Origin: Muribaculaceae bacterium Isolate-037 (Harlan)
GTDB taxonomy: Bacteria; Bacteroidota; Bacteroidia; Bacteroidales; Muribaculaceae
Direction of reading: 5' to 3'
Length of the DNA: 64,000 nucleotides
Assembly: GCA_003762615.1 (NCBI GenBank)
Contig: RIAZ01000017.1
Location: 1 to 64,000, forward strand
The translations under genes and the position numbers were made by a program. Below the pieces are notes generated by a model. It saw nothing but the letters and a program-made list of their open reading frames with translations. It did not search any database and was not told the DNA's origin. The first letter of the stretch is position 1. Every line of letters begins with the position of its first letter. Shown here piece after piece: positions 16,294-25,960 of this stretch.

Positions 16294-18381
16294 CTATTTC
16301 TTCGGTTTCGCTTTCTTTTCGGGGAATAAAAAACCGACATTGAACTGTTCGTCCAGCACAAGCGAAGCATCGAAAGCCTTGCCGTTCTTGCCCTTGAAGC
16401 CCTTGATTAGCCCGGTCTTGCGTTTTGTCACCAGTTCGACAATCTGCTTGTCGGTCAGTTGCTTGTCGCACTTGTTGCGGAATATGGTAAGCGTGCAGTC
16501 CACGTTGGAACACTTCGCCACTTTCGGGTAGAACAGGATGAGCCCGTTATTGCATTTGGGGCAGGGACAGGTTTCACCAGTAGCGACAGATAGCTGCACC
16601 GATAGCAGTTCTGCGGTGATTTGCGTTGCGTACACCTCGATACCCTTTCGGAACGTGTCGGCATCCATACTGCCCGCTTCTATCTTGGCAAGGGCGGTTT
16701 CCCACATACCCGTCATTTCGACATCGGCAATCTTCTTGTCCTTGACAATCCCATAAACGGCAAGCCCCTTGTCGGTAGGCACAAGGTTCTTCTTCTCACG
16801 CACGATGTACTGGCGGGTGAACAGCGTTTCGATAATCGCCGCACGGGTGGCTGGCGTGCCTATCCCGGCATCTTTCAGACTGGCTTTCAGTTCGGCATCT
16901 TCCAGTTCCTTTCCGGCGTTCTCCATTGCGGCAAGCAGGCTGCTTTCCGTGTGCAGCGGTTTCGGCTTGGTCTGCTTCTCCAACAGTTCCACGTTGGAAA
17001 TCGGCAGGCCTTCGCCCTCTTGGAGCGGCGGCAGACTGGCGTCTTCTTCATCCCCGCCCGTTTCCTGCTCGCCGAACACGGTACGCCAGCCTGCTACTTT
17101 CATCACAGACCCTTTTACCGTGAAGTCAGTATCTCCAGCTGACAATATGGCGATGGTAACGTCTTTCACGCACTTGCCCGAAAAGGCTTCCAGCATACGC
17201 CCGGCTACCAGCTCGTAAACCGCCCGCTCGTCTTTGGAAAGTTCGCCGGGCAGGTTCTCGGTAATGATTAAGGCGTGGTGGTCGGTCACTTTGCTATCGT
17301 TTACGCTGCGGCGGTTCAGTGCTGCACCGTCCAGCCCGGCGGCATACCCGGCAAAGCGGGGGTATTGCCCTAACAGGGCGACACGCTCCGGCATTTCATC
17401 GAAAACGTCCTCCGATATATAGCGGCTTCCGGTTCTCGGGTAGGACATCACTTTCTTTTCATACAGGCTTTGCGCTATGGAAAGCGTCTTGTCAGCCGAA
17501 AAGTTCAGCTTCGTGTTCGCTTCCTTTTGCAGCGTGGTAAGGTCGTACAGAAGCGGCGGTTCTTGGTTGGCTTCTTTCCTCTCAACGGATTTCACGGCAA
17601 GTTGTCCGGCATCCTTAACCCGTTGCAGGGCGGCTATGGCTTCGGGCTGCTGTTCCCACTTGGCGGTCGATTGGGCGGTGAAACTTATTTCCCCGCTGGT
17701 GGTCGCCGCTTTGAGTTGCCAAAATTTGGCGGGTACGAAATGCTTGTTCTCCAAATAGCGGCTGCATATCATCATGAGCGTGGGTGTCTGTACCCTGCCC
17801 AGCGAGAACACGCCCTGCCCGGCGGCTACGCTCAACGCTTGGGTGGCGTTTATCCCTATCAGCCAGTCCGCTTCGCTGCGGGACTTGGCAGAGAGGTAGA
17901 GGTTATCGTAACGCTCTCCCGGCTGCAAGTTATCCAGCCCCTCACGGATTGCCTTGTCGGTAAGGCTGCTTATCCACAGGCGCACAAATGGTTTTCGACA
18001 GTTCAGGTAATGGAAGATGTAGCGGAAGATTAACTCACCCTCACGCCCGGCATCGGTGGCGACAATAATCCGGTCGCACTTGTCGAACACTTCCTTTATC
18101 ACTTTCAACTGTTTCAGAACGCCGGGGTCTGCCTTGTAGCCTTTCTCCGCTTTCACCTGACGGGGGATTAATTGGAAATCGGGCGGCAGTATGGGCAGGC
18201 TCTCCTTGCGGAAGTTCGCCACGCCATAGGCTTCCGGCATGGCAAGCTGGATTAAGTGGCCGAACGCCCATGTCACCATATACCCGTTGCCGGAAAGATA
18301 ACCGTCATTACGCTGGGTCGCACCGATGATGCGGGCGATGTCCTTTGCCACGCTGGGCTTCTCTGCTATCAATGCAATCAT
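16294..18381 (-). CDS. topB: DNA topoisomerase III (type IA)
   Basis: A 695-residue type IA topoisomerase. The Toprim domain starts at residue 1 (MIALIAEKPSVAKDIARIIG) with DRIIVATDAGREGELIF near residue 105. The catalytic tyrosine lies in KKVMSYPRTGSRYIS near residue 310, and the C-terminal zinc-finger-like part has CPKC and CSNVDC. It relaxes or decatenates single-strand-linked DNA. TopB homologues are common in Bacteroidetes ICEs next to DUF3945 genes, probably helping handle transferred DNA. Transcribed with the upstream DUF3945 gene (25-base gap) and ended by the terminator at 16202. Confidence 0.93.
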   Translation of the reverse strand: MIALIAEKPSVAKDIARIIGATQRNDGYLSGNGYMVTWAFGHLIQLAMPEAYGVANFRKESLPILPPDFQLIPRQVKAEKGYKADPGVLKQLKVIKEVFDKCDRIIVATDAGREGELIFRYIFHYLNCRKPFVRLWISSLTDKAIREGLDNLQPGERYDNLYLSAKSRSEADWLIGINATQALSVAAGQGVFSLGRVQTPTLMMICSRYLENKHFVPAKFWQLKAATTSGEISFTAQSTAKWEQQPEAIAALQRVKDAGQLAVKSVERKEANQEPPLLYDLTTLQKEANTKLNFSADKTLSIAQSLYEKKVMSYPRTGSRYISEDVFDEMPERVALLGQYPRFAGYAAGLDGAALNRRSVNDSKVTDHHALIITENLPGELSKDERAVYELVAGRMLEAFSGKCVKDVTIAILSAGDTDFTVKGSVMKVAGWRTVFGEQETGGDEEDASLPPLQEGEGLPISNVELLEKQTKPKPLHTESSLLAAMENAGKELEDAELKASLKDAGIGTPATRAAIIETLFTRQYIVREKKNLVPTDKGLAVYGIVKDKKIADVEMTGMWETALAKIEAGSMDADTFRKGIEVYATQITAELLSVQLSVATGETCPCPKCNNGLILFYPKVAKCSNVDCTLTIFRNKCDKQLTDKQIVELVTKRKTGLIKGFKGKNGKAFDASLVLDEQFNVGFLFPEKKAKPKK

Positions 18382-18406
18382 AATTCTTTACTTTTTAAGG
18401 TGGGTA

Positions 18407-19711
18407 CTACATTTTCATTCCTCTGGACTTCTTGGGTTTGTCCGCTTTCAGGCTCTTGTCCTGCTTCTCTTTCTGCTTGGCGGTGGGCTTGTCCTGACCC
18501 TGTTTCAACGGCTCTTTGCCCTGCTTGGTAGCTTCGTTGGTCTTGCCCTCCGAATTGACCGCTACCTGCGTCCGGCTCTCGGCGGCGGGGGTAACGTCTT
18601 TCGGCTGCACCTTGTCGGGGGATTTGCCCTGTGCGCCGGGCTGCACATGACCGTTGAACTCAACGCCCTTGCCGTCCTTTATCCCGGCTACCTGCTGTTC
18701 TGCGGGCTGCTGCCCCTGCTGCAAGAACTGGACGGCAGCACGGGGCAGGAACTCCAAGCCACGCTCCACCGCACTGACCTGCAAATAGGCACTGCGTTTC
18801 GTGCCGTCCCTGAATTGCAGGTTTTCCATTTTGACCGCTTGCCCGGCTTCAAAGGCGGCTTTCTGCTCCGGGCTGACTTTCACGCCGCAAATGGTGTCGG
18901 GGCATTTCCACTTGTCAGCCCGCATATACTCCAGTTCGTGCGTGTACCTGTCCCGGCTGACGAACACGGGGATTTGCCCGCCGCTTTTCGGGTCTTTGAT
19001 TTCAGCGATGCCGCCCAAGTTGCCAGTGCCTTGCAAGTTACCCTGTTCCTGCTTGGTGAACCCGTGTTCATGGAACGGGCGTTGCAACAGTTTTTCGTCC
19101 TGCTGCACGCCGTGCAGCTTGGGTACTACCGTGCCGTCCTTTGCCTGATAGAAAGAGAGCTTGACATCGGTAGGTTTGAGGTAGAAGCCGCCCACCGTCC
19201 CCGAAACGGTGTAGGTGTTGCGGGACTTGTAGCCACGCATCACCCGGTCGAAGTCTTTCGTGTTTTTCAGGGTATTGGCGGTGATGCCGACTTTTTTCAG
19301 GTTCTCCCAGTCGATTTTTGACGGGTCGAAGCGGTAGCCCTGCTTGAACTCGTGGAAGTCGGGCTTCGGAACTCGTAACATTTCAGCCCGCTTGCCGCCC
19401 TCCGGTGTCGGGTTGCGGTGGTTGTCCTCGATTGCCTTTGCGTCCTGCTCCGCTTCGGAAGCCTTGACGCTGAACAGTTCCAGCCCGGAAGTGTCCTGGA
19501 ACTTGCGGAAGAAATTGGAAATGAAGTTGCTGAACACATCGCTGTTCTTGTCCACCTGCATGAACTCGCCGCCCTGTGTCGGCGGCACAGTCTGCAAATT
19601 GCCCTCCTTGTCGATACCCTTAACGGCACTCACCTTGCCCTGCTGTTTATCCAAGACCAGCAGCACGTCTTTTTCCTGCCCCTCTGCGGGCGGGGTCATT
19701 CTGTTTGCCAT
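18407..19711 (-). CDS. DUF3945 protein
   Basis: A 434-residue protein with DUF3945-type repeats (DFDRVMRGYKSRNTYTVSGT, FVSRDRYTHELEYMRAD, and ICGVKVSPEQKAAFEAGQAV). The C-terminal 120 residues are low-complexity, rich in Gln, Lys and Pro, and end in a basic tail (KADKPKKSRGMKM), as in nucleic-acid-binding partners. Function unknown; the fixed link with topB in Bacteroidetes elements suggests a partner of topoisomerase III. The start follows a copy of the AACCACTAAAATTTCAA leader motif. Confidence 0.8.
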   Translation of the reverse strand: MANRMTPPAEGQEKDVLLVLDKQQGKVSAVKGIDKEGNLQTVPPTQGGEFMQVDKNSDVFSNFISNFFRKFQDTSGLELFSVKASEAEQDAKAIEDNHRNPTPEGGKRAEMLRVPKPDFHEFKQGYRFDPSKIDWENLKKVGITANTLKNTKDFDRVMRGYKSRNTYTVSGTVGGFYLKPTDVKLSFYQAKDGTVVPKLHGVQQDEKLLQRPFHEHGFTKQEQGNLQGTGNLGGIAEIKDPKSGGQIPVFVSRDRYTHELEYMRADKWKCPDTICGVKVSPEQKAAFEAGQAVKMENLQFRDGTKRSAYLQVSAVERGLEFLPRAAVQFLQQGQQPAEQQVAGIKDGKGVEFNGHVQPGAQGKSPDKVQPKDVTPAAESRTQVAVNSEGKTNEATKQGKEPLKQGQDKPTAKQKEKQDKSLKADKPKKSRGMKM

Positions 19712-19792
19712 AAATAATTGAAATTTTAGTGGTTACGGGAATAGTCCCGCCCAAAGGTAGCGACTAAATATGCTATATTTGGACGGGCGGCA

Positions 19793-19832
19793 AGGGCTGT
19801 CCGCATTTGTCCTGCGCTGTCCCGATTTGTCC
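19793..19832 (-). repeat. Four 10-bp GGACA direct repeats (locus 1)
   Basis: Read on the minus strand, four units begin with GGACA at exact 10-base steps (unit ends at 19832, 19822, 19812, 19802); the first three units end AATCG, GCGCA and AATGC. The same series occurs at 26191-26230 and 27836-27875. The 10-base phase places each GGACA on the same face of the helix. Located between the divergent DUF3945 and AbiE genes. Confidence 0.7.
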
Positions 19833-19902
19833 GTGGCAGATGAAAATATCCAACCAACAGTTGGAGAAATAAAAACATCTTCGGCAAAATATTTGTTATG
19901 TT

Positions 19903-19934
19903 TTTGTATGTAATTACATAATATACTATCTTTG
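19903..19934 (+). promoter_or_regulatory. AbiE promoter with internal palindrome
   Basis: TTTG (19903-19906) and TATCTTTG (19927-19934) are spaced exactly 20 bases. Between them lies the perfect palindrome TATGTAATTACATA (19907-19920). AbiEi antitoxins are known to bind inverted repeats in their own promoter, so this is the likely operator. Confidence 0.7.
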
Positions 19935-19958
19935 CAGATAGAAACAAAGTACATAAAT

Positions 19959-20660
19959 ATGGCTTCATTCAGGAAAGAGATACTTGGGCAGATTGAACGG
20001 ATAGATACCGGGCGTATATTCACGTTCCGGGATTTGTCGTTTGAAATGGAAAAGACCGCCAATGTTGCGGTGCTGCTCTCCGAACAGAGCCGCAAAGGGG
20101 TACTGGTACGGGTTGAAAAAGGGGCGTACTACCGCCCCAAGAAATCGGTCTTAGGATTGGGGAAGCTGCCCGTCTATCAGGATGAACAGTTTCGTTATCT
20201 TACCGAAAAACTGAACGGCTATATCACGGGGGCTTACGTCTATAATAAAATGGGGCTGACCGAACAGGTCGCCACAACCATAACGATAGCCACTCCAAAC
20301 CCGGTTCGCCGTTTCCGTTTCAAGAACTTGGATATAGAGTGCGTGAAAGCCTACTGCATGGACTATCCGGATGAAAGCCTTGTCCCGTACTTGCGGCTGC
20401 TCGATGCGATAAAGGACATGAAGCGCATACCCGGAACAACCGGACAGGACATCTACAACCGGGTCAAAAGCCAATATTTCAACGGGTACAGCCTGCCGGA
20501 ACTGGAAAAAATCGTATCTTTGGCAAAAAGTTACCCGCCACGTGTCAGAAAGGTGGTGGCAGACATACTGGGCGACATCAGACAAACCGTATTGCAAACG
20601 GAAATGGCAAAGACCATTCTTCCCACGACACGGTTCAACTTGGATTATAAAACGGCATAG
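19959..20660 (+). CDS. AbiEi-like antitoxin (DUF6088 type)
   Basis: A 233-residue protein with an N-terminal winged helix (ILGQIERIDTGRIFTFRDLS, RKGVLVRVEKGAYYRPKKSV) followed by the AbiEi antitoxin region (LNGYITGAYVYNKMGLTEQV, TITIATPN). In type IV toxin-antitoxin systems AbiEi represses its promoter and counters AbiEii without binding it. The longer frame from 19932 would start inside the -7 box, so the ATG at 19959 is used. The toxin gene starts 9 bases downstream. Confidence 0.8.
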   Translation: MASFRKEILGQIERIDTGRIFTFRDLSFEMEKTANVAVLLSEQSRKGVLVRVEKGAYYRPKKSVLGLGKLPVYQDEQFRYLTEKLNGYITGAYVYNKMGLTEQVATTITIATPNPVRRFRFKNLDIECVKAYCMDYPDESLVPYLRLLDAIKDMKRIPGTTGQDIYNRVKSQYFNGYSLPELEKIVSLAKSYPPRVRKVVADILGDIRQTVLQTEMAKTILPTTRFNLDYKTA

Positions 20661-20669
20661 GACAGAAAT

Positions 20670-21680
20670 ATGAATTTACATTCGGACAAGGAAGCGTTCA
20701 AGGAAATCATCGCACTGGCGGCTGAACATTTCGGCTACGAGCAGTCGCACGTGGAAAAGGATTACTGGGTATCGAAGATACTGCGGGATATTTCCATGTC
20801 CGAATATGCGGATAAGACCTACTTCAAAGGCGGAACTTCACTTTCCAAAGCCTACGGGCTGATAGAACGCTTCTCGGAAGATTTGGACTTGTTCGTGTTC
20901 ACGGGAGATAAAGGTGCGTCCAAGCAGGCGGAAAAGACATTAAACAAGAAACTTTCCAAATACATAGCCGAACTCAACAGTGACATATACAAGGAAGATT
21001 TGTCGGAAACGGGCGGTAATTACCGCAAACTGTATTTTTCTTATGACAATATATTTCAGGGTGTGGGACTGAAAGAACATTTGGAAGTAGAAATAAAGTC
21101 TTGTGACCTACCGGACAAAAAACTAATGTTCTACCCGGCAGACAAGCGGGTTATCAAACCGATTGTGACCGCCTTTCTTGAAAGTATCGGGCAAGAGGAA
21201 CTGATAAGCACCTACGGGCTGGAAAGTTTTGAAACGCAGTGTATCAATCCCCGAAAGACTATCTGCGACAAGGTTTCAAGGCTGGTAAAGCTGTCTTACA
21301 ATGAGGATGCAACCGCACTATTGGCAAAGCATATCCGTGATGTTTACGACTTGTCGGCACTCTACCACAATCAGGAATATAACGATTACCTACATTCGGA
21401 AGATTTCTTGGATGCCATGTACCGGGTGACGATAGAGGACGGGCTAAACAAAAACTCCCGTTCGCACTTGTCGCTGGCTGATGCACCGATATTCAAGGAT
21501 GCCGAAGCGGTCATGGCGTTACCCGAAGTGGCTACGGCGTACATTACCGATTTGAAGAAACTGACCTTTGACAAAAGCAAGATGCCGCCGATAGGCAAGG
21601 CTGTGGAAGCATTGGAGAACCTACACGAAATACTGGTGCGCTTTGAAGCCTACCGAATAAAGCAACAAAACAAAGAATAG
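20670..21680 (+). CDS. AbiEii/AbiGii-type nucleotidyltransferase toxin
   Basis: A 336-residue nucleotidyltransferase. The signature is intact: YFKGGTSLSKAYGLIERFSE with EDLDLFVF (G-G-S and D-x-D) near residues 50-75, and a second conserved block HLEVEIKSCDLPDKK. AbiEii toxins transfer nucleotides to RNA substrates, such as tRNA in studied homologues, and cause abortive infection. The pair with the upstream antitoxin forms a type IV system carried as ICE cargo, protecting the host from phage and favouring ICE retention. Confidence 0.88.
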   Translation: MNLHSDKEAFKEIIALAAEHFGYEQSHVEKDYWVSKILRDISMSEYADKTYFKGGTSLSKAYGLIERFSEDLDLFVFTGDKGASKQAEKTLNKKLSKYIAELNSDIYKEDLSETGGNYRKLYFSYDNIFQGVGLKEHLEVEIKSCDLPDKKLMFYPADKRVIKPIVTAFLESIGQEELISTYGLESFETQCINPRKTICDKVSRLVKLSYNEDATALLAKHIRDVYDLSALYHNQEYNDYLHSEDFLDAMYRVTIEDGLNKNSRSHLSLADAPIFKDAEAVMALPEVATAYITDLKKLTFDKSKMPPIGKAVEALENLHEILVRFEAYRIKQQNKE

Positions 21681-21710
21681 CTGTTAATTAAAAATAGAAG
21701 AAGCAATTAT

Positions 21711-22199
21711 ATGATTTTCAGAGAAATAAGAGAACGGTTAACTGGTATAAGTTGCCCCATTTTTGGTGTATCTTGGAATCCGTCTGAAACAGAACGTACA
21801 AAAGCAATTAAAATTATACGTTTTTTAGAAGACAGAAGAGTATTATATAATCCTTATGAACAAGAATGTCCTGACCATTGTATTCATTCAATAATTGAAA
21901 TCAGACATTTTCTAACAGATAAGATACAAGATATATCATCAGAAACCAATCTTTATAATTACTTAAAAGCAATGCGTATTGCATGTAGGAAGTTCTTAAA
22001 TCAATATACTAACGAGAATAATAAGGTGCATTTTTATTTGCACAATTATGATTGTATAAGTAGCTGGAAATTTAATTCTACATTAGGCGAATTAAGAGGT
22101 ACATTTGGTATAATGTTGGCGCAAATGGCTGTGGCTTATGGGATAGATATTGAAGATGAATTATCCTCAATATTGCCTGAAAAAGATAGCGAGGAATAA
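21711..22199 (+). CDS. DUF6650-like protein
   Basis: A 162-residue protein, AT-rich compared with its neighbours. The start FREIRERLTGISCPIFGVSW with WNPSE resembles what I remember of DUF6650 proteins, which are often found with defence or element cargo genes; function unknown. No signal peptide or membrane segment. It lies 30 bases after the AbiEii gene in the same direction and ends just before the convergent mobC gene, so it may be a third gene of the defence cargo. Confidence 0.5.
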   Translation: MIFREIRERLTGISCPIFGVSWNPSETERTKAIKIIRFLEDRRVLYNPYEQECPDHCIHSIIEIRHFLTDKIQDISSETNLYNYLKAMRIACRKFLNQYTNENNKVHFYLHNYDCISSWKFNSTLGELRGTFGIMLAQMAVAYGIDIEDELSSILPEKDSEE

Positions 22200-22212
22200 T
22201 GTTCCTCGCCGT

Positions 22213-24222
22213 TTATTCTTCCTTTTTTATCAAGTGGCATAACTCCGGGTCGTTCTTAATCCGTGTTATCTCGTCCTCGACAATCTGCCGGACTTCCTGA
22301 CGGATGCGGTCATAATTGGCTTGTATCTCCTCCTGCATCCGGTCATTGCCGTCCTTGTCGGTGAAGTCGATAATCTGCGGCAACTTCACGTAACGGGCGG
22401 TTTCCCGCTTTACCTTTTCATTATCCACCACGATTTCACAGTGGAAAATCTTCTGCTCTATCCGTTCATCGAAGTTGTCCGCCACAGCCCCCACGAACAT
22501 ACCTTGCGTGAGGTTGGATATTTTGCTGGCGGGTATCAGGCTGTCCATTTGGGTACTTATCGAGGTGGACTTCTCCCGCTGGTTGATTGTCATGCTCTGC
22601 CGTTTCTGCAACACCTTTCCGAAACGCTCCGACAGTATTTTTGCCGTTTCACCGACTACCTGACCGCTAAACACGTTGCCCACAGTATTTTGTATCACAC
22701 GGCTTTCCTTGTCCCCATAGTCACGGGTAAGCTGGCTGTAATCCTGAAAGCCCAGCAGAACCGCAACCTTGTTGCTTCGGGCGGTCGCAATCAAATTATC
22801 AAGCCCACGAAAATATATAGTCGGTAATTCATCTATTATCACCGAACTTTTAAGCTGACCTTTCTTGTTTATCAGCTTCACTATTCTACTGTTATATAAT
22901 CCCAGTGCCGCCGAATAGATGTTCTGACGGTCGGGATTGTTGCCGACAACCAAGATTTTAGGCTCTTTCGGGTTGTTGATGTCCAGCGAGAAATCATCAC
23001 CTGTCATTACCCAGTAAAGAGCGGGTGAAATCATCCTTGAAAGCGGGATTTTCGCACTTGCTATTTGACCCTGCAACTGCTATTGAGCGTCTGATTCCCA
23101 AGCATCTACGAACGGCGAAAGGTAGTTTTCCAGTTCGGGATAACTGCGCAAAATAGTGAATACATCGGCGTATTTCTTGTTCAACAGTTCAATGGCATGG
23201 GGGAACGTGCAATACTTACCGCCTTGATAGATACGGAGATACCAAATTATAGCCGCCAAAAGAATAATCGGGATTTCCACGAAGAAATCGCCCTGCTTGC
23301 TTATCCAACTTCGATTGAGGTTAAGCATTATCGTGTAGCTGGCTTCGTAGGCATCCGCAATGTCCGACATGAAGCTGGCGTTTATCGGGTTGCATCGGTG
23401 GCTCTTGCGTGGGTCGTCAAAATTGATAATGTAGAATTTAGGCTTTACCTTATACCCGTCCAAGTGGTTAAGCAAATGATTATAAGCGATTTCCGATAAA
23501 TCGGGAAACTTGTAATCATAACAGTAAAGCGCAAAACCTTTCTCGATTTGCTGTTTTATGTAGCTGTTTACCACTGCATACGACTTGCCGCTACCCGGTG
23601 TACCCAACACAAGGCTGGCACGGAACGGGTTCACGACATTTATCCAACCGTTATTCCATTTCTTCTTATAGTAGAACCGGGTAGGCAGATTTACCGAATA
23701 CTCGTTCTCGATAAGCCTTGTTTCCTGCTGGAAACTTTCGTTCTCTGTATTAAAGACATCATCCATTAGGTTGTTCTTCAACAGCCGGGACATCCATGTA
23801 CCCGCCATGAGCATACAGATATAGCCCGCCGACAGCGTGGCGATATAAAACACAGTGTCCGCCGTGTGTGGCAGCGGAAGTTCCAGCAGCCACCAGTTCA
23901 GAAAAAACAACACGACACCTGCCGCAAGGCTGCAATGTATCTTCGCCCACGTTATCTTTTCCTCTTTCACGCCCTTAGTGCCGATACACGACAGGGCGAG
24001 GAACAGCACCGAAAATAGTTTTGTCCAAAGAACGGACGAGAACAGCCCGGTGGTGCACTGAAAGTTCCACAGTATCTTGTCTATCACTTCAAAGGTCACT
24101 CCCCACTCTTTCAGGGTGGAGTAACAGAACCAGTACACGTTTATTCCCACGAATAGAATACTGACAGCCCGCATAAAGTCCATGACCCTTGCAAGCCCTC
24201 TCAAATCATCTTCCTGTTGCAT
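22213..24222 (-). pseudogene. mobC: Conjugative coupling protein (VirD4/TraG type) split by an in-frame amber codon
   Basis: Both halves read in one frame. The 5' half (380 residues) has several membrane segments (about 15-140) and Walker A LGTPGSGKSYAVVNS near residue 210. The 3' half has Walker B-like IIDELPTIYFRGLDNLIATA and a long C-terminal ATPase part. They are separated by one TAG at 23080-23082, right after WESDAQ and before QLQGQIASAKIPL. Relatives as I recall them carry Glu here (EQL.GQIASAK), so one GAG-to-TAG change explains it. An intact product (about 669 residues) would bring the relaxase-DNA complex to the transfer channel. It is third in the minus-strand mob operon. Confidence 0.8.
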
Positions 24223-24242
24223 GATTGTAATGTTTTTTTAAG

Positions 24243-25511
24243 TTAGTCGATGCGCCTTGTGCGCTTCTTTTTCTTCTTTCTCTTTTGGCGGGCGGTGTCC
24301 TGCGGATCGTCACCGCCTGATGCACCGCCGCCCAGCAATCCACCGAACGCACCCAACACGGAAGCCACACCCGGAACGATGTCGGATTTCGGCATGAACC
24401 CCGGTTGTTCCTGATGCGTGGGCTGGTCTTGCTGCGGTGCTGACACTTCGGGCTGGTGCATCTTTCCGGTTTCGCCCGAAAAACGTTCGTTGAACACGTT
24501 CGCCGAATACTCCTTGCCCAAGCGTGAACCGTTCAGCACCACCCGGCTGTCATGGTCGATGAACGTAACGCCATAGATGCGCCCGCTGTCATTCTGACGG
24601 AATACCACGTCAATGCCCTGCTTCTTTAGCTGTTGTTCCAGTTCCTTGCGGCTGCGGGTGGTCTGCATGGCAGTGGCTACAATCTTCCGGGTGCGCTCTT
24701 TCAGTTTCCCGTTCCTGATTGCTTCGCCCGATTTCTCCATTCTGCGCTGCACCGCTTCATAACCCACCGACTTGCCGATGCGGGAAGCCTTTACCGGGTT
24801 GCCCGCCTTTTCGCCCTTGTCGTTCATGGCGGAATAGACAATGCCCTGATAGGGCTTGCCGTTCACTTCACCCTTGACTTCCTCGGCGCACACGTTGTAA
24901 GCGGCAAGCAAAGCCTTGTACTCCCCGAACGACTGGAAGCGGTAGCCATAGCAAGCCGCTTTCACGGTATTGCCGATTTGGTGCTTCACGTCCCCGGCGG
25001 CATAGTCCACCTTTTTAAGTTCCGGGCGTTCGGCACGTTCCTTTCGCTCTGCCGGGTGCAGCCCGTATTTCTTTTCCAGTTCACGGGTGATTTGCTTGCT
25101 GCGCCGATGCTCGAACTTGTCATTCAGCGGCTTGCCGTTCTCGTCCACCCGCAACCCCACGATGTGGATGTGGTGGCGGTCGATGTCGGTATGCTTGTAC
25201 ACCAAATAGGGCTGGTCGCCATAGCCCAACTTCCGCATATACTCTTTGGCAATGTCGGAAAGCTGCAGGTCGGTCAGCACGTCTTCCGGGTGCGGGTTTA
25301 TGGAAATATGAAGTATCGGCTTCTTGGTGGATAGCTGGACGGGCATCTGCATTTCAAAGCTGCGCATACACTCGCCGATAGAGAAATTCCCGTCCTCGCT
25401 CAACAGCATCCGGTTGGAGAAAAGCACCTTTGCTTCCCCGCTGTCCACCTTGTTTTGGTTGTACGCCAGTGCGCCGAACATATTGCCGCCCGTGCTTATT
25501 TTGGCAACCAT
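24243..25511 (-). CDS. mobB: Relaxase/mobilisation nuclease
   Basis: A 422-residue relaxase of the MobP-like class (PF03432). The N-terminus (MVAKISTGGNMFGALAYNQN) is typical, and the metal-binding histidine motif HTDIDRHHIHIVGLRVD is intact near residues 125-141. The C-terminus is a Gln/Pro linker and a very basic tail (RQKRKKKKKRTRRID). It nicks oriT and pilots the strand. A TTG at 25523 would add four residues; ATG at 25511 is preferred. It overlaps the upstream accessory gene by 16 bases. In the CTnDOT naming this is MobB. Confidence 0.85.
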   Translation of the reverse strand: MVAKISTGGNMFGALAYNQNKVDSGEAKVLFSNRMLLSEDGNFSIGECMRSFEMQMPVQLSTKKPILHISINPHPEDVLTDLQLSDIAKEYMRKLGYGDQPYLVYKHTDIDRHHIHIVGLRVDENGKPLNDKFEHRRSKQITRELEKKYGLHPAERKERAERPELKKVDYAAGDVKHQIGNTVKAACYGYRFQSFGEYKALLAAYNVCAEEVKGEVNGKPYQGIVYSAMNDKGEKAGNPVKASRIGKSVGYEAVQRRMEKSGEAIRNGKLKERTRKIVATAMQTTRSRKELEQQLKKQGIDVVFRQNDSGRIYGVTFIDHDSRVVLNGSRLGKEYSANVFNERFSGETGKMHQPEVSAPQQDQPTHQEQPGFMPKSDIVPGVASVLGAFGGLLGGGASGGDDPQDTARQKRKKKKKRTRRID

Positions 25512-25918
25512 AGTTCCTTGCACTCGTTTGTCAGGTCGATAACCTGACGGTTCAACACAGCCAGTTCGGTGGTCGCTTTCTCCAGTTTATAGAGAAAAGC
25601 CAGTGCCTTTTTCTCCGAAAAGTTACTATTCAGAGCCTTTACCACTTGGTTGTAATTGACCGCTACCGCTCTGAATTGGGCATAAAATTCGGTCAGCCGG
25701 GCGCAATATTCTACTGCCGATTTGTCCACTTTCACCACCCGGAACGGCTCGCCGAACAACCGTGCGGCGATGAACCGGGACTTGCTCGTAACGCCCGACT
25801 GCTCCCACTGCGAGAGGAAGCGGGCATTCTCCCGGTCGTTCAGGTAAAGGACATGGCGGTGCTTCGCCGGGTCTGCGAGGGCGGGGCGACCGCCCTTGTT
25901 AGGTTTTCTTGTTTCCAT
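25496..25918 (-). CDS. mobA: Relaxosome accessory protein (MobC-family, PF05713-like)
   Basis: A 140-residue DNA-binding accessory protein: basic start (RKPNKGGRPALADPAKHRHV), a ribbon-helix-helix-like part (LNDRENARFLSQWEQSGVTS) and a helical C-terminus (NYNQVVKALNSNFSEKKALA). It helps the relaxase open oriT. First gene of the minus-strand mob operon, divergent from the tra operon, with the candidate oriT directly upstream. In the CTnDOT naming it corresponds to MobA. Confidence 0.75.
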   Translation of the reverse strand: METRKPNKGGRPALADPAKHRHVLYLNDRENARFLSQWEQSGVTSKSRFIAARLFGEPFRVVKVDKSAVEYCARLTEFYAQFRAVAVNYNQVVKALNSNFSEKKALAFLYKLEKATTELAVLNRQVIDLTNECKELWLPK

Positions 25919-25960
25919 GCTTCTTTGGATTAAAAAATTACGACTTCGGAGTGATATTTA

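Noticed and set aside
22213-24222. Use of TAG as a sense codon (recoding as in some crAss-like phages)
   Set aside because: Other genes here, such as the DUF6088-type antitoxin at 19959-20660 (ends in TAG), end normally in TAG, and the second interruption in the window is TAA. A plain nonsense mutation is simpler.
24633-25334. Long plus-strand frame opposite the relaxase gene
   Set aside because: It is antisense to a well-supported relaxase with an intact histidine motif; GC-rich third positions of the real gene open this frame by chance. Similar shadows lie opposite topB, traG, traM and the SMC-like ATPase.
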